DNA from: Calothrix sp. NIES-2100
Lineage (GTDB): Bacteria; Cyanobacteriota; Cyanobacteriia; Cyanobacteriales; Nostocaceae
Direction of reading: 5' to 3'
Assembly (NCBI RefSeq): GCF_002368195.1
Contig: NZ_AP018178.1
Location: forward strand, 1,868,238 to 1,932,237
DNA length: 64,000 bases
The first letter of the stretch is position 1. Each line of letters begins with the position of its first letter. Below are positions 7,795 through 16,493 of this stretch, piece by piece. The position numbers and the translations under genes are program-made. The notes under the pieces are model-generated. The model searched no databases and was not told where the DNA came from. It saw only the letters and a list, made by a program, of their open reading frames with translations.

Positions 7795-7908
7795 CTAAAT
7801 CATGTGTGAAACTTTCCAACTCTCGATTATTTCTCTTACCCTTGGCGTACTTGGCGTACTTGGCGGTTAGTTAAAAAATATTTTCACAACTGGGATAGGA
7901 TTGCTATA
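7795..7908. repeat. MITE-like element with inverted ends
   Basis: Ends TATAGCAGTCCTA (7795-7807) and TAGGATTGCTATA (7896-7908) are inverted repeats matching at 12 of 13 positions, and a GTGAA/TTCAC pair lies just inside. The 114-bp interior includes the directly repeated TTGGCGTAC and has no coding capacity. I recall the GGGATAGGATTGCTATA end as frequent in Nostocales genomes, which fits a non-autonomous mobile element. Confidence 0.55.
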
Positions 7909-7954
7909 ATACTTCATCCTTTCTAGAAAGCGCTAATCACGAGGCTAAAGCAGA

Positions 7955-8137
7955 ATGACTACCCATTTTATTACCGCAGAAATTGACCTCCAAGAAACTG
8001 CAACAGAGTTAGAGCAAGTAATTGCCGCCGAATTGCAAAAACAGGGTGAACCTTTACGTTGGGCAATTACCTCTGTGGATACAGAACAGCAAAAGGCGAC
8101 TGTGGAAGCTGTTGTCACCACAACAACAGCTGAATAA
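7955..8137 (+). CDS. Small conserved hypothetical protein
   Basis: 60 residues, MTTHFITAEIDLQETATELE, then QVIAAELQKQGEPLRWAITS and a Thr-rich end. A strand-helix-strand pattern, acidic, without Cys. Not recognised beyond being the kind of short protein found next to DUF3326 genes in cyanobacteria. It is separated from the DUF3326 gene by 86 bases on the same strand, so co-transcription is likely. Confidence 0.6.
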   Translation: MTTHFITAEIDLQETATELEQVIAAELQKQGEPLRWAITSVDTEQQKATVEAVVTTTTAE

Positions 8138-8223
8138 TTAGTAACTAGTTCTGAGTAGTGGAAAATGAAGCAAAAGTTAAGTTACTGATGACTAATCTGA
8201 CTACTCAGCACTCAGGAATTGTT

Positions 8224-9288
8224 ATGCAACGTCCATATACTGCTATTTTAATTGTACCAACTGGCGTTGGAGCTGCGATCGGCGGTTATGCTGGGGATGC
8301 TTTACCAGTAGCCAGAGTTATATCACAGGTGTGCGATCGCCTCATCACCCATCCGAATGTCCTCAACGGTGCAAGTTTGTACTGGAACTTACCCAATACT
8401 TTCTATGTTGAAGGTTACGGACTTGACAAATTTGCTGCTGGATGCTGGGGATTGCGTCCTGTACATAGAAACAAAATAGGTTTGCTTTTAGACCAGGGGA
8501 TAGAGCCAGAATTAAAGCTGCGACACTTGCAAGCAGCAGATGCAGCCAGAGCGACACTAGGCTTAACCCTGACAGATTATGTAATTACAGATACGCCATT
8601 AAATATAGAATTACGAACATCGCCATCTGGTATTAGTTGGGGGACAATTGGTAACCCAGATAGTTTATTAAGAGCAGCAGAGGTACTAATTAAACAAGCG
8701 GGAGCAGAAGCGATCGCAGTAGTAGCCCGTTTCCCTGATGATATGGAAGAGGAAGCAGTCGAAAACTATCGCCAAGGTAAAGGCGTAGATCCCTTAGCAG
8801 GTGCAGAAGCCGTTATCAGCCATTTAATCGTGCGTAGCTTTCAAATTCCCTGCGCCCATTCTCCCGCATTAGCTGCCGCACCACCAGATGCAAATTTATC
8901 TCCCCGTTCCGCCGCCGAAGAAATAGGCTATACTTTTTTACCGTGCGTTCTTGTGGGTTTAAGTCGCGCACCACAATTTATCATAGATAAAGGAACAGTC
9001 CAATCTCGAAGAGAAGATATTTGGGCAGATCAAATTGATGCGGCGATCGTACCAGCAACCGCTTGTGGTAGTAGTGCAATTCTCAGCTTAAATCAAAGCC
9101 GATGCCAAATTATCACAGTTGCGGAAAATCAAACTCAAATCCAAGTTCCTCCCCAACCTCTAGGGATAAAATCCATACAGGTAAACTCATATTTAGAAGC
9201 AGTCGGCGTTTTAGCAGCACACAAAGCAGGCGTTAATCCCTCTGCTCTGAGTCCGCAAATAACTTCATTACAGCAACTTATTTATTAG
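8224..9288 (+). CDS. DUF3326 family protein
   Basis: 354 residues from ATG 8224 (MQRPYTAILIVPTGVGAAIG), preceded by AGGA 7 bases upstream. A GTG at 8158 would add 22 unconserved-looking residues. The family signature is clear: IVPTGVGAAIGGYAGDALP, the GASLYWNLPNTFYVEGYGLD segment, VVARFPDD, and CAHSPAL. DUF3326 proteins are widespread in cyanobacteria and plastids and have no established biochemical role. The GxGAxxGGxAGD motif resembles a phosphate-binding loop, which is only a structural guess. No membrane segments. Confidence 0.85.
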   Translation: MQRPYTAILIVPTGVGAAIGGYAGDALPVARVISQVCDRLITHPNVLNGASLYWNLPNTFYVEGYGLDKFAAGCWGLRPVHRNKIGLLLDQGIEPELKLRHLQAADAARATLGLTLTDYVITDTPLNIELRTSPSGISWGTIGNPDSLLRAAEVLIKQAGAEAIAVVARFPDDMEEEAVENYRQGKGVDPLAGAEAVISHLIVRSFQIPCAHSPALAAAPPDANLSPRSAAEEIGYTFLPCVLVGLSRAPQFIIDKGTVQSRREDIWADQIDAAIVPATACGSSAILSLNQSRCQIITVAENQTQIQVPPQPLGIKSIQVNSYLEAVGVLAAHKAGVNPSALSPQITSLQQLIY

Positions 9289-9389
9289 TCATTTGTCATT
9301 AGTCATTTGTCATTTGTGAATAATCATTAATTATTTCTCCGCGTCCCCGCGTCCCCTTGTCCCCCTGCCCCTCATCCCCCTAAACACCC

Positions 9390-9971
9390 GTGGTTGAACA
9401 ACAAAAACAAGAACCAGAAATTCCCTACCTAACACGCATCCAAGTACTGGGAGCGATGGGAGCGACTGCTATCATTTTGTGGATAGTCGCCAAACTATGG
9501 TTACGCTTTGGTGAAGTATCTATATTTCCTTGGCGCTGGAACGAAAGAGATTTACTCTTGGGGGTGGGGTTGGGATTAATCATCACCACTTTGAGTGGCT
9601 TAACTTATCGCTTTGTCCCAGCCTACCGTAAAAGTGCAGATTATTACCTGGATTTGGTACTCAAGCCTTTAGTTTTACCAGATATCATTTGGCTGGGATT
9701 GCTACCGGGGTTAAGTGAAGAATTATTATTTCGCGGTGTGATGATACCCGCCTTAGGCGCAGATCATGTTGCTGTAATTGTATCAAGTCTTTGCTTTGGC
9801 GTATTGCATCTGAGTGGTTCTCAGCAATGGCCTTATGTACTGTGGGCAACCATCGTCGGCTTAATATTAGGATACAGCGCCCTTTTTACCGGTAACTTAT
9901 TAGTACCGATTATTGCTCATATGATGACGAACTTGATTTCTAGTTATATGTGGAAGTTGCGAAAAGTATAG
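9390..9971 (+). CDS. CPBP-family intramembrane glutamic endopeptidase
   Basis: 193 residues, GTG start. Helices start at LGAMGATAIILWIVAKLWL and LLLGVGLGLIITTLSGL, then the CPBP motif 1 in LLPGLSEELLFRGVMIPALG (EExxxRG with catalytic Glu pair), motif 2 CFGVLHLSG with its His, and motif 3 LVPIIAHMMTNLIS with the final His. The family includes type II CAAX prenyl proteases and bacteriocin self-immunity proteases. In cyanobacteria the substrate is usually unknown. It is separated from the DUF3326 gene by about 100 bp of low-complexity DNA. Confidence 0.92.
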   Translation: MVEQQKQEPEIPYLTRIQVLGAMGATAIILWIVAKLWLRFGEVSIFPWRWNERDLLLGVGLGLIITTLSGLTYRFVPAYRKSADYYLDLVLKPLVLPDIIWLGLLPGLSEELLFRGVMIPALGADHVAVIVSSLCFGVLHLSGSQQWPYVLWATIVGLILGYSALFTGNLLVPIIAHMMTNLISSYMWKLRKV

Positions 9972-10023
9972 AGAAAAAATTACAGAAGGGAACTGCAAAA
10001 AATAAATTATTCCGTTAAAGTCT

Positions 10024-10070
10024 TTGACGGTTGACGGTTGACGGTTGACGGTTGACGGTTGACGGTTGAC
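10024..10070. repeat. Short tandem repeat: six TTGACGG heptamers
   Basis: Six perfect TTGACGG units plus a partial TTGAC. Heptanucleotide STRR arrays like this are characteristic of heterocystous cyanobacteria. Confidence 0.9.
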
Positions 10071-10188
10071 AGATAAGTTGGCAAGAAAAATTCAATTGAT
10101 GTGCGATCGCCGAATCCATGCTCACCTAAAATCTGTAGAGAGCGACGCTTGTTGTCGCCAGACATCGCCTACCACTTCTGATTTTTTG

Positions 10189-10204
10189 ATTGAGAACCGC
10201 TATA
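10189..10204. repeat. Solo end of the GAGAACCGCTATA repeat family
   Basis: ATTGAGAACCGCTATA is identical to the right end of the element at 19191-19396. No matching left end was found nearby, so this is a fragment or a solo copy. Confidence 0.5.
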
Positions 10205-10329
10205 GCAACCAATAATTATTAACAAATATCACATTTCTGTCTACTGCTTGCTTAAGTTTAGGAAGGCTGAGAAATATATATGTAGAGAAGATAACAAATG
10301 CTCTCAAAAAATTTCTGGAAGCCTTCCCT

Positions 10330-13300
10330 ATGAATCTACCTCTACAAGCTGGCAAAAATAGCATATATCGCTTCTCTACAATCACCGCAACTGTGATAAT
10401 TTTGATAGTTGCGGCTGTGTATGGACAACCAAAAATATACAGCGCTGTAGCACAAACACCTAATACGGGTAAAGTCACCCCACCGCAAAACCGGAAGGCG
10501 GAAGCAGATAAACTTGTGGAAACAGGAACTAAGCAGCTTGATGAAAATCAAAATGAAGCAGCTTTGGAGTCTTTCCAACAAGCACTAGCTATTTATAAGG
10601 AAATTAAAGACCGTCAGGGAGAAGGTAAGGCGTTGCAAGGTTTAGGTAATGCCTATGTTTTCTCAGATAAGAATGAGAAAGGGATTGAATATTCTCAGCA
10701 AAGTTTAGCAGTTGCACGGGAAATAAAAGATCGTACATTAGAAGGAAAGTCTTTAACTATACTGGGTGTAGCGTATAAATCCTTAAAAGACTATACCAAA
10801 TCCCTAGATTACCAACAGCAAGCACTGGTAATTGCCAGAGAAATTAAAAATCGTGAACTTGAGGCAGATAGTTTACGGCGTTTTGGTCATCTTTACTATG
10901 CCCAAGAGAATTATCAAAAGGCAAGTGATTACTATCAACAAAGCTTGGTAGTAGCACGGCAGATTAATAACCGGAAGTTAGCTATTGCTGCGCTAACTAG
11001 TTTGGCGGATAGCTATAACTCGCTGAAAGATTACCAGAAAGCAATTGAGTACTATCAACAAAACCTAGCAATTGCGAAAGAAATCGGCGATCGCCAAAGA
11101 GTATTATCGACTTTAATATCTATAGGTAATATTTACTCTGATTCTCTAAATGATTACCAAAAAGCCATTGATTACTATCAGCAAACTCTAGCGATCGCTA
11201 AAGAAATAAAAAACAGTGAATATCAATCTGTCAGCCTGCAAAATCTTGGTACTGTTTACAACTATAAACTCAAAAATTACCAACAAGCCATTAATTATTA
11301 CCAGGAAGCATTAGCACCTACACGAGAAATTAAAGATAAGAATCGGGAATTAAATCTTTTATATAACATCGGCAAAGCCTACCAGTCTTTAAAAGATCAG
11401 CCAAAAGCTCTAGATTACTTCCAGCAGAGTACTAAAATTAACTTAGAAATTAAAAAACTCAATTGTGAATCACGAGATATTTATGCTTTTGGTGCAGCTT
11501 ATGGAGAGTTGCAAGAATACACCAAAGCAATTGACTATTATAATCAAGCTTTAGTGATTGAGCGAAAAACTAACAAGCGTGATTGTGAGTTAGATATTCT
11601 AAAATCTCTAGTTGATACTTATAGTTCTCTAAAAGATTATCAAAAAATAATTAGCACCTCTCAACAAGCTTTGATAATTTCTAGAGAAATTAAAGACCGG
11701 GAAAGCGAATTTAAAATTTTAGCTTACGGTTTTGGTAAGGCATATAATTCACTACAGGAATATGCAAAAGCAATTGAATATTATCAACAAAGTCTCGCGG
11801 TTGTGCGGGATTTAAAGAAGCGCGAGCAAGAATCTGATTTGTTGAATGATATAGGTAGCATTTACCACGATTCACTTAAAGATTACCCCAAGGCAATTGA
11901 ATATTTCCAGCAAGCATTAGTTATTGCTCAAGAAATCAAAAATCGTTCATATCAACTCACGGCTGTCAGAGGTCTTGGTCTTGCTAATTATAATTTACAG
12001 AAATACCAAAAAGCTATTGAATACTATCAGCAAGCACTAGCTATTGCTGAAGAAATTAAAGACTGGGAAAAAGAAACAAAGGTGCTGATAAATTTAGGTA
12101 ATGCTTTTAGTGATATGAAAAACGAACCTAAAGCAATTACCTACTATCAACAAGCTATCAAAGTTGCGAGGGAAAGCAAAGACCGGGATTTAGAACAACG
12201 TACCCTAACGCAAGTGGGATTGGCTTATTCAGAACTGGAAAATTTACCCCAAAGTATTGAATACTATCAGCAAGCCTTAGTAATAGTAAGGGAAACTAAA
12301 AATCGTGATGACGAGGGTAAGATTTTAATGCTTTTAGGCAGTACTTACAGCTACAGGGGCAACTTACCCAAGGCATTTGAGCTACTTCAACAAGCATTAT
12401 CCATCACCAAAGGAACTGAATTTGAAAGTGATGTTTTGGTAAATATTGCTGCTATTTATATGGCACAGGGAGATCATCTCAAAGCCATTGACTTTAGTCA
12501 ACAAGCCCTAGCAATTGCCAGAGGCGAAAATCCCTCAAAAAATGGTCAGCACATTAAAAACCATAATACAGAAGGGCTAGCATTAATTATTTTAGGTGCT
12601 GCTTCCTCTCGTGGGCAAAATGATCATCAAAAAGCCATTGAGTTGTTACAACAAGGCTTGACTATTGCGCGGGAAAGTAAAAACCGTTTTTTAGAATCAA
12701 CTGCTTTGAGTTACTTAAGTCTTACTTATATCAGTCTCAAGGAGTATCCCAAAGCAATTGATTTTGCCAAACAAGGTTTAGCTATTGCCCAAGAAATCAA
12801 AGATCCATTCGTCGAACTACTAGCCCTACCTTCACTAGGTATTATTTACGGGAATTTGGGAGACTATCCACAGGCAATTTCTTTTTACCAGCAAACTCTC
12901 ACTATTGCTCGCAAAACTCAAAATCATTTATTTGAAGGTGGTACACTGCTATTATTAGCTAGCATTTATGATAACCAAGGAAATTCTCAAAAAGCACTTG
13001 AATTGGTGCAACAAGCAGCAACAGCATTTGAGGAAAGTAAAAGTCCTGTATTGAAAGCTACGGCGCTAATGAGTTTGAGCGGTATTTATGAAAGCTTAAA
13101 AGACTATCCAAAAGCTATTGCTACAGGCCAAGAAGCATTGACTATTGCGAGGAAGCTAAAAGACCGATCGCTAGAGTATAATGCCTTAGAAAACTTAGGT
13201 TATTTTTACCGCAAATCGGGACAAATTCAACAGGCGATATCCTTATATGAAGAAGCATTAAAAACAAATCCCACTCCCAATATTCCAGGAAGTGGTAGTG

Positions 13301-14994
13301 GTGCTTATACAGGTTTAGCTCGCGCCTATCGCAGTTTAAATAAGCCACAGAAGGCTATTGAATATTATCAAAAAGCTGTTCGTGGGTTAGAGGAAGTGCG
13401 GCAAAAAATTCAAGGTTTACCGCCACAGTTGCAAACATCCTTCCTACAAGCTGGTCCCAAAGGAGAAACCAAAGCAGATACTTATCGCGAGTTGGGTGAT
13501 TTGTTACTTGCTCAAGGTAAGATAGCCGAAGCACAGCAGGTATTAGATTTGCTGAAACTGCAAGAGGTGAAAGATTTTCTGAAGATTAGCCAGAGAACGA
13601 GGTCACTGGAACGACCTACTGACCCTAATACAAACGCCATCCTTGATAAAGCAGTAGCTTTGGGTAAAGAACTAGATGAACTAGAAAAGATTCAACCAGC
13701 AAGTAAAAGAACGAGTAGCCAACAACAGCGAATTGTAGAATTGCGAAAATTTCAAACAGATATTCGCCAAAAGTTTGGTGAATTTCTCAAAGACCCAGAA
13801 GTGGAAAAACTAGTAGCAGAGTTACAACAAAGCACTGGGGGAGACAATATTAATTTAGAGACGCAAGTAAAAACTATCCAAGATAATCTTCAGCGACTCA
13901 AGCAAGATGCAGTAATTCTCTATCCTTTAGTTCTTAAAGACCGTCTGGAATTGGTGTTAGCAACTCCCTACGGGCCTCCTATTCACCGCACAGTTGCCGT
14001 AACTGAAGAACAACTGAATAGTACCATTAAGAAATATCGCAGCGACTTGCAAACTCGGACTAGTAATCCTAAAGTTTCTGCTGGTCAACTCTATGACTGG
14101 CTGATTAAACCTATCGAAAAAGACTTAGCCCAAGCCAAAACCAAAACCATTATTTACGCTCCCGATGGCAAACTGCGTTATATTCCGTTAGCGGCTTTAT
14201 ATGATGGTAAACAATGGTTAGTGCAACGCTTCCGCATCAATAATATTACTGCTCTGAGCTTGACAAATTTCACCACAAAACCACAGCCGCAAATCCAAGT
14301 TTTAGCTGCTGCATTTGCTAATTCCCAACGTAATGTTGATATCAAAGTTGGCAACAAAGATTTCCAATTTCAAGGACTAGAATTTGCAGGTCGTGAAGTG
14401 GAAGGAATAGCAGCGACAATTCGGGATACTAAAAAAGTAGTGGATGAGCAATTCAACCCAGATATTGTTTACTCAATGAATGATTACAATGTTGTGCATC
14501 TCGCCACTCATGCAGCTTTTGTTGCTGGTCAAGCAGAAGATTCTTTTATTCTGTTTGGTAATGGTAAATATGCGACTCTGCGAGATGTGCAAAACTGGAA
14601 TTTACCTCATGTAGACTTAGTTGTGCTGAGTGCTTGCGAGACTGGCTTGGGTGATAAGTTAGGCGATGGGAAAGAGATTTTGGGCTTTGGTTACCAAATT
14701 CAAAGAACTGGAGCAAGAGCAGCTATTGCTAGTTTATGGTCTGTTGATGACGGTGGCACGCAAACTTTAATGAATGCTTTCTATACTGCATTGAAAAAGC
14801 CGAATACGACGAAAGCTGAAGCGTTGCAAGCTGCACAAATAGCCTTAATTACTGGGAATAATCAGGCTGTGGATCAACAGCGAGGGATAGTAGTAGAGCC
14901 AACAGTCCCGAATAGCCAACCTAGAACAGCTAGCAATAACCTCAGCCATCCCTATTATTGGGCACCGTTTATTCTCATTGGTAATGGCTTATAA
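10330..14994 (+). CDS. Giant TPR-CHAT protein (caspase-like peptidase domain)
   Basis: 1,554 residues. The N-terminus has one hydrophobic stretch (VIILIVAAVYG), a signal peptide or anchor. About residues 50-1030 are tandem tetratricopeptide repeats of about 40 residues with the recurring Y-x-x-A-I-x-Y-Y-Q-Q-x-L-x-I-A-x-E-I-K pattern, more than twenty copies. A helical linker leads to a C-terminal CHAT domain (about 1200-1554). There VVHLATHAAF supplies the catalytic His (H1394) and VVLSACETGLGD the catalytic Cys (C1436), both intact. CHAT domains are separase/caspase-like proteases; HetF and bacterial TPR-CHAT (Craspase partner) are known examples. The large TPR array would recognise a partner. 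No operon partner is evident on either side. Confidence 0.93.
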   Translation: MNLPLQAGKNSIYRFSTITATVIILIVAAVYGQPKIYSAVAQTPNTGKVTPPQNRKAEADKLVETGTKQLDENQNEAALESFQQALAIYKEIKDRQGEGKALQGLGNAYVFSDKNEKGIEYSQQSLAVAREIKDRTLEGKSLTILGVAYKSLKDYTKSLDYQQQALVIAREIKNRELEADSLRRFGHLYYAQENYQKASDYYQQSLVVARQINNRKLAIAALTSLADSYNSLKDYQKAIEYYQQNLAIAKEIGDRQRVLSTLISIGNIYSDSLNDYQKAIDYYQQTLAIAKEIKNSEYQSVSLQNLGTVYNYKLKNYQQAINYYQEALAPTREIKDKNRELNLLYNIGKAYQSLKDQPKALDYFQQSTKINLEIKKLNCESRDIYAFGAAYGELQEYTKAIDYYNQALVIERKTNKRDCELDILKSLVDTYSSLKDYQKIISTSQQALIISREIKDRESEFKILAYGFGKAYNSLQEYAKAIEYYQQSLAVVRDLKKREQESDLLNDIGSIYHDSLKDYPKAIEYFQQALVIAQEIKNRSYQLTAVRGLGLANYNLQKYQKAIEYYQQALAIAEEIKDWEKETKVLINLGNAFSDMKNEPKAITYYQQAIKVARESKDRDLEQRTLTQVGLAYSELENLPQSIEYYQQALVIVRETKNRDDEGKILMLLGSTYSYRGNLPKAFELLQQALSITKGTEFESDVLVNIAAIYMAQGDHLKAIDFSQQALAIARGENPSKNGQHIKNHNTEGLALIILGAASSRGQNDHQKAIELLQQGLTIARESKNRFLESTALSYLSLTYISLKEYPKAIDFAKQGLAIAQEIKDPFVELLALPSLGIIYGNLGDYPQAISFYQQTLTIARKTQNHLFEGGTLLLLASIYDNQGNSQKALELVQQAATAFEESKSPVLKATALMSLSGIYESLKDYPKAIATGQEALTIARKLKDRSLEYNALENLGYFYRKSGQIQQAISLYEEALKTNPTPNIPGSGSGAYTGLARAYRSLNKPQKAIEYYQKAVRGLEEVRQKIQGLPPQLQTSFLQAGPKGETKADTYRELGDLLLAQGKIAEAQQVLDLLKLQEVKDFLKISQRTRSLERPTDPNTNAILDKAVALGKELDELEKIQPASKRTSSQQQRIVELRKFQTDIRQKFGEFLKDPEVEKLVAELQQSTGGDNINLETQVKTIQDNLQRLKQDAVILYPLVLKDRLELVLATPYGPPIHRTVAVTEEQLNSTIKKYRSDLQTRTSNPKVSAGQLYDWLIKPIEKDLAQAKTKTIIYAPDGKLRYIPLAALYDGKQWLVQRFRINNITALSLTNFTTKPQPQIQVLAAAFANSQRNVDIKVGNKDFQFQGLEFAGREVEGIAATIRDTKKVVDEQFNPDIVYSMNDYNVVHLATHAAFVAGQAEDSFILFGNGKYATLRDVQNWNLPHVDLVVLSACETGLGDKLGDGKEILGFGYQIQRTGARAAIASLWSVDDGGTQTLMNAFYTALKKPNTTKAEALQAAQIALITGNNQAVDQQRGIVVEPTVPNSQPRTASNNLSHPYYWAPFILIGNGL

Positions 14995-15001
14995 TCCTTC
15001 C

Positions 15002-15214
15002 AGATCTCCGACAACTTTTACGGATGCTGCTGGTAAGACCCCTCGCTTACCCAACAGACCGCCGTCACCCTAGAAGGGTGCGGCTAATCCAACAAAGCCC
15101 CAGGCTTCCAGCCTGCGGGCGGTCTGTTGGGTAAGCGAGAGAAGAGTATATATCAGTATTGAGGGGTCAGACTCACAATTCGCCAGCAGCATCCTTTTAC
15201 GAAATCGGGGATCT
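15002..15214. repeat. Nested palindromic element (multi-stem, MITE-like or structured RNA)
   Basis: Five nested levels of pairing are visible. Outer AGATCTCC (15002-15009) pairs imperfectly with GGGGATCT (15207-15214). GGATGCTGCTGG (15022-15033) pairs with 15183-15194. GACCCCTC (15037-15044) pairs with 15161-15168. A perfect 22-bp arm at 15042-15063 pairs with 15118-15139. Inside are two hairpins, GCCG-CACCC/GGGTG-CGGC (15061-15084) and CAGGC/GCCTG (15101-15115). It fills the gap between the TPR-CHAT and purN genes, which converge, so it may also end both transcripts. Confidence 0.75.
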
Positions 15215-15216
15215 AA

Positions 15217-15870
15217 TTATCGCCTTTGTGCGGCTAGGGCGATCGCCTGTGGTAAAATTCGATGTTCCTCAAGTTGAATCCGCGCATGGAGAGTGTCTGC
15301 GGTGTCATCTGCGAGGATTGGTACTGCTGCTTGCATAATGATGGGGCCACTGTCTACTTCTAAACAAACTAGATGCACCGTACAACCAGTAATTTTTACC
15401 CCAGCTGCTAAAGCTTGTTCAACTGCATGGATACCTTTAAAACTCGGTAACAAGCTGGGATGGATATTAATAATTCGCTCAGGAAAGGCATCAATTAATA
15501 CTGGTGTTAACAGTCGCATCCAGCCAGCTAAAATTACCCATTCCACATCGTACTGCTGTAAACTTTGTACAAGTTGCCCATCGAACTTTTCCCGGTTTTT
15601 GTAATCGCGGTGATTCAACAATACCGCTTCTACACCCCGATTCGCCGCCCGGATAGCAGCCTTAGCATCAGGATTGTTGTAAATTAAAACCTGAATTTGG
15701 GCGTTTAGCTGTCCTATTTCAATAGCTTGGGCAATAGCTTCAAAATTGCTACCATTACCAGAAGCGAGAATACCTAATTTTAAAGGAGTGGTAGATGTAA
15801 ATTGATTACTAGAAATATTGGGAGAAATTAAACTAGTAGTAGCACTATCTGTAATGGAATTATCACTCAT
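15217..15870 (-). CDS. purN: Phosphoribosylglycinamide formyltransferase (GAR transformylase)
   Basis: 217 residues. After a 28-residue variable N-terminus comes LKLGILASGNGSNFEAIAQA, the PurN nucleotide-binding start. The catalytic triad is in IINIHPSLLPSFKGIHA (Asn, His) and TVHLVCLEVDSGPIIMQ (Asp). It transfers formyl from 10-formyl-THF to GAR in purine synthesis. Its start overlaps the stop of the upstream secreted-protein gene by four bases (ATGA), so the two are translationally coupled. Confidence 0.96.
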   Translation of the reverse strand: MSDNSITDSATTSLISPNISSNQFTSTTPLKLGILASGNGSNFEAIAQAIEIGQLNAQIQVLIYNNPDAKAAIRAANRGVEAVLLNHRDYKNREKFDGQLVQSLQQYDVEWVILAGWMRLLTPVLIDAFPERIINIHPSLLPSFKGIHAVEQALAAGVKITGCTVHLVCLEVDSGPIIMQAAVPILADDTADTLHARIQLEEHRILPQAIALAAQRR

Positions 15871-16409
15871 AAGTCAAGGTCAATAATTTTGACATTCTCC
15901 GGTACTTTCGGATTATCAGACACCTTGGTGAACAAAGTTGCTGTTCCAGAGAAAGCCGTAGGTCTAGGTTGACCGGGGTCAGTGTTATCTAATTGCAGCC
16001 GCAACTGACCATCAGCAGTCAATTCAAAAATTGTCAGTGCCTTTTTTTGATCTTTAGAGATGATGACATCAAGATGCATTGGTTTTGGTGTTGGGTCAAT
16101 GCTGTACCTAAATTCCACAGCCATCGGCTTTTGCGAATTAGGGGAAAGAATATATAATTTACCATCTGGTGAGAACACAAAGGTGAGTACCAACTCTGAT
16201 GAAGGGTCTTTACTTTGCCATTGTCCTATTAGTTGCTGCGCGATCGCATTTGTTGGCTGATTTATTGGCGGTGTAGTTGGGATTGGCGCTGGTGTGGGTT
16301 GAGCCAGCACAGCTGTGTCGAGATTCATTGATAATGCTATAAGTAAGCTTTGAGTCAGCATTGTGCTGGCGATCGCAAATTTGCCAAAGTAGGGTAAGAT
16401 TTTCAGCAT
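15867..16409 (-). CDS. Secreted hypothetical protein, coupled to purN
   Basis: 180 residues. The N-terminus FAIASTMLTQSLLIALSMNL, then DTAVLAQP, is a signal peptide with a likely cleavage after AQP/VLA, followed by a Pro/Thr-rich linker (PTPAPIPTTPPINQP). The remaining 120 residues are beta-rich: LIGQWQSKDPSSELVLTFVF, then SPDGKLYIL, a pattern like lipocalin-type or TIGR03067-like beta barrels (inference). No catalytic residues recognised. Overlap with purN shows co-transcription, though a functional link is not obvious. Confidence 0.7.
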   Translation of the reverse strand: MLKILPYFGKFAIASTMLTQSLLIALSMNLDTAVLAQPTPAPIPTTPPINQPTNAIAQQLIGQWQSKDPSSELVLTFVFSPDGKLYILSPNSQKPMAVEFRYSIDPTPKPMHLDVIISKDQKKALTIFELTADGQLRLQLDNTDPGQPRPTAFSGTATLFTKVSDNPKVPENVKIIDLDL

Positions 16410-16493
16410 TTCGTTGAGCCAATAGATTTACCGGATCTTAGCAGCACCTCTTTCTAGAATCACACCCTATCGCATTCAAAAGCGAAAATAGCT

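Larger units (their letters stand above)
9972..10329. other. Intergenic region with tandem heptamers and a repeat end
   Basis: No gene seen. It contains the TTGACGG heptamer array (10024-10070), a small GCGAC/GTCGC hairpin near 10142-10158, and ATTGAGAACCGCTATA (10189-10204). The last 70 bases form the leader of the TPR-CHAT gene. Confidence 0.6.

Noticed and set aside
10024..10070. Tandem array considered as CRISPR
   Set aside because: Units are 7 bp without spacers; this is a heptamer STRR.
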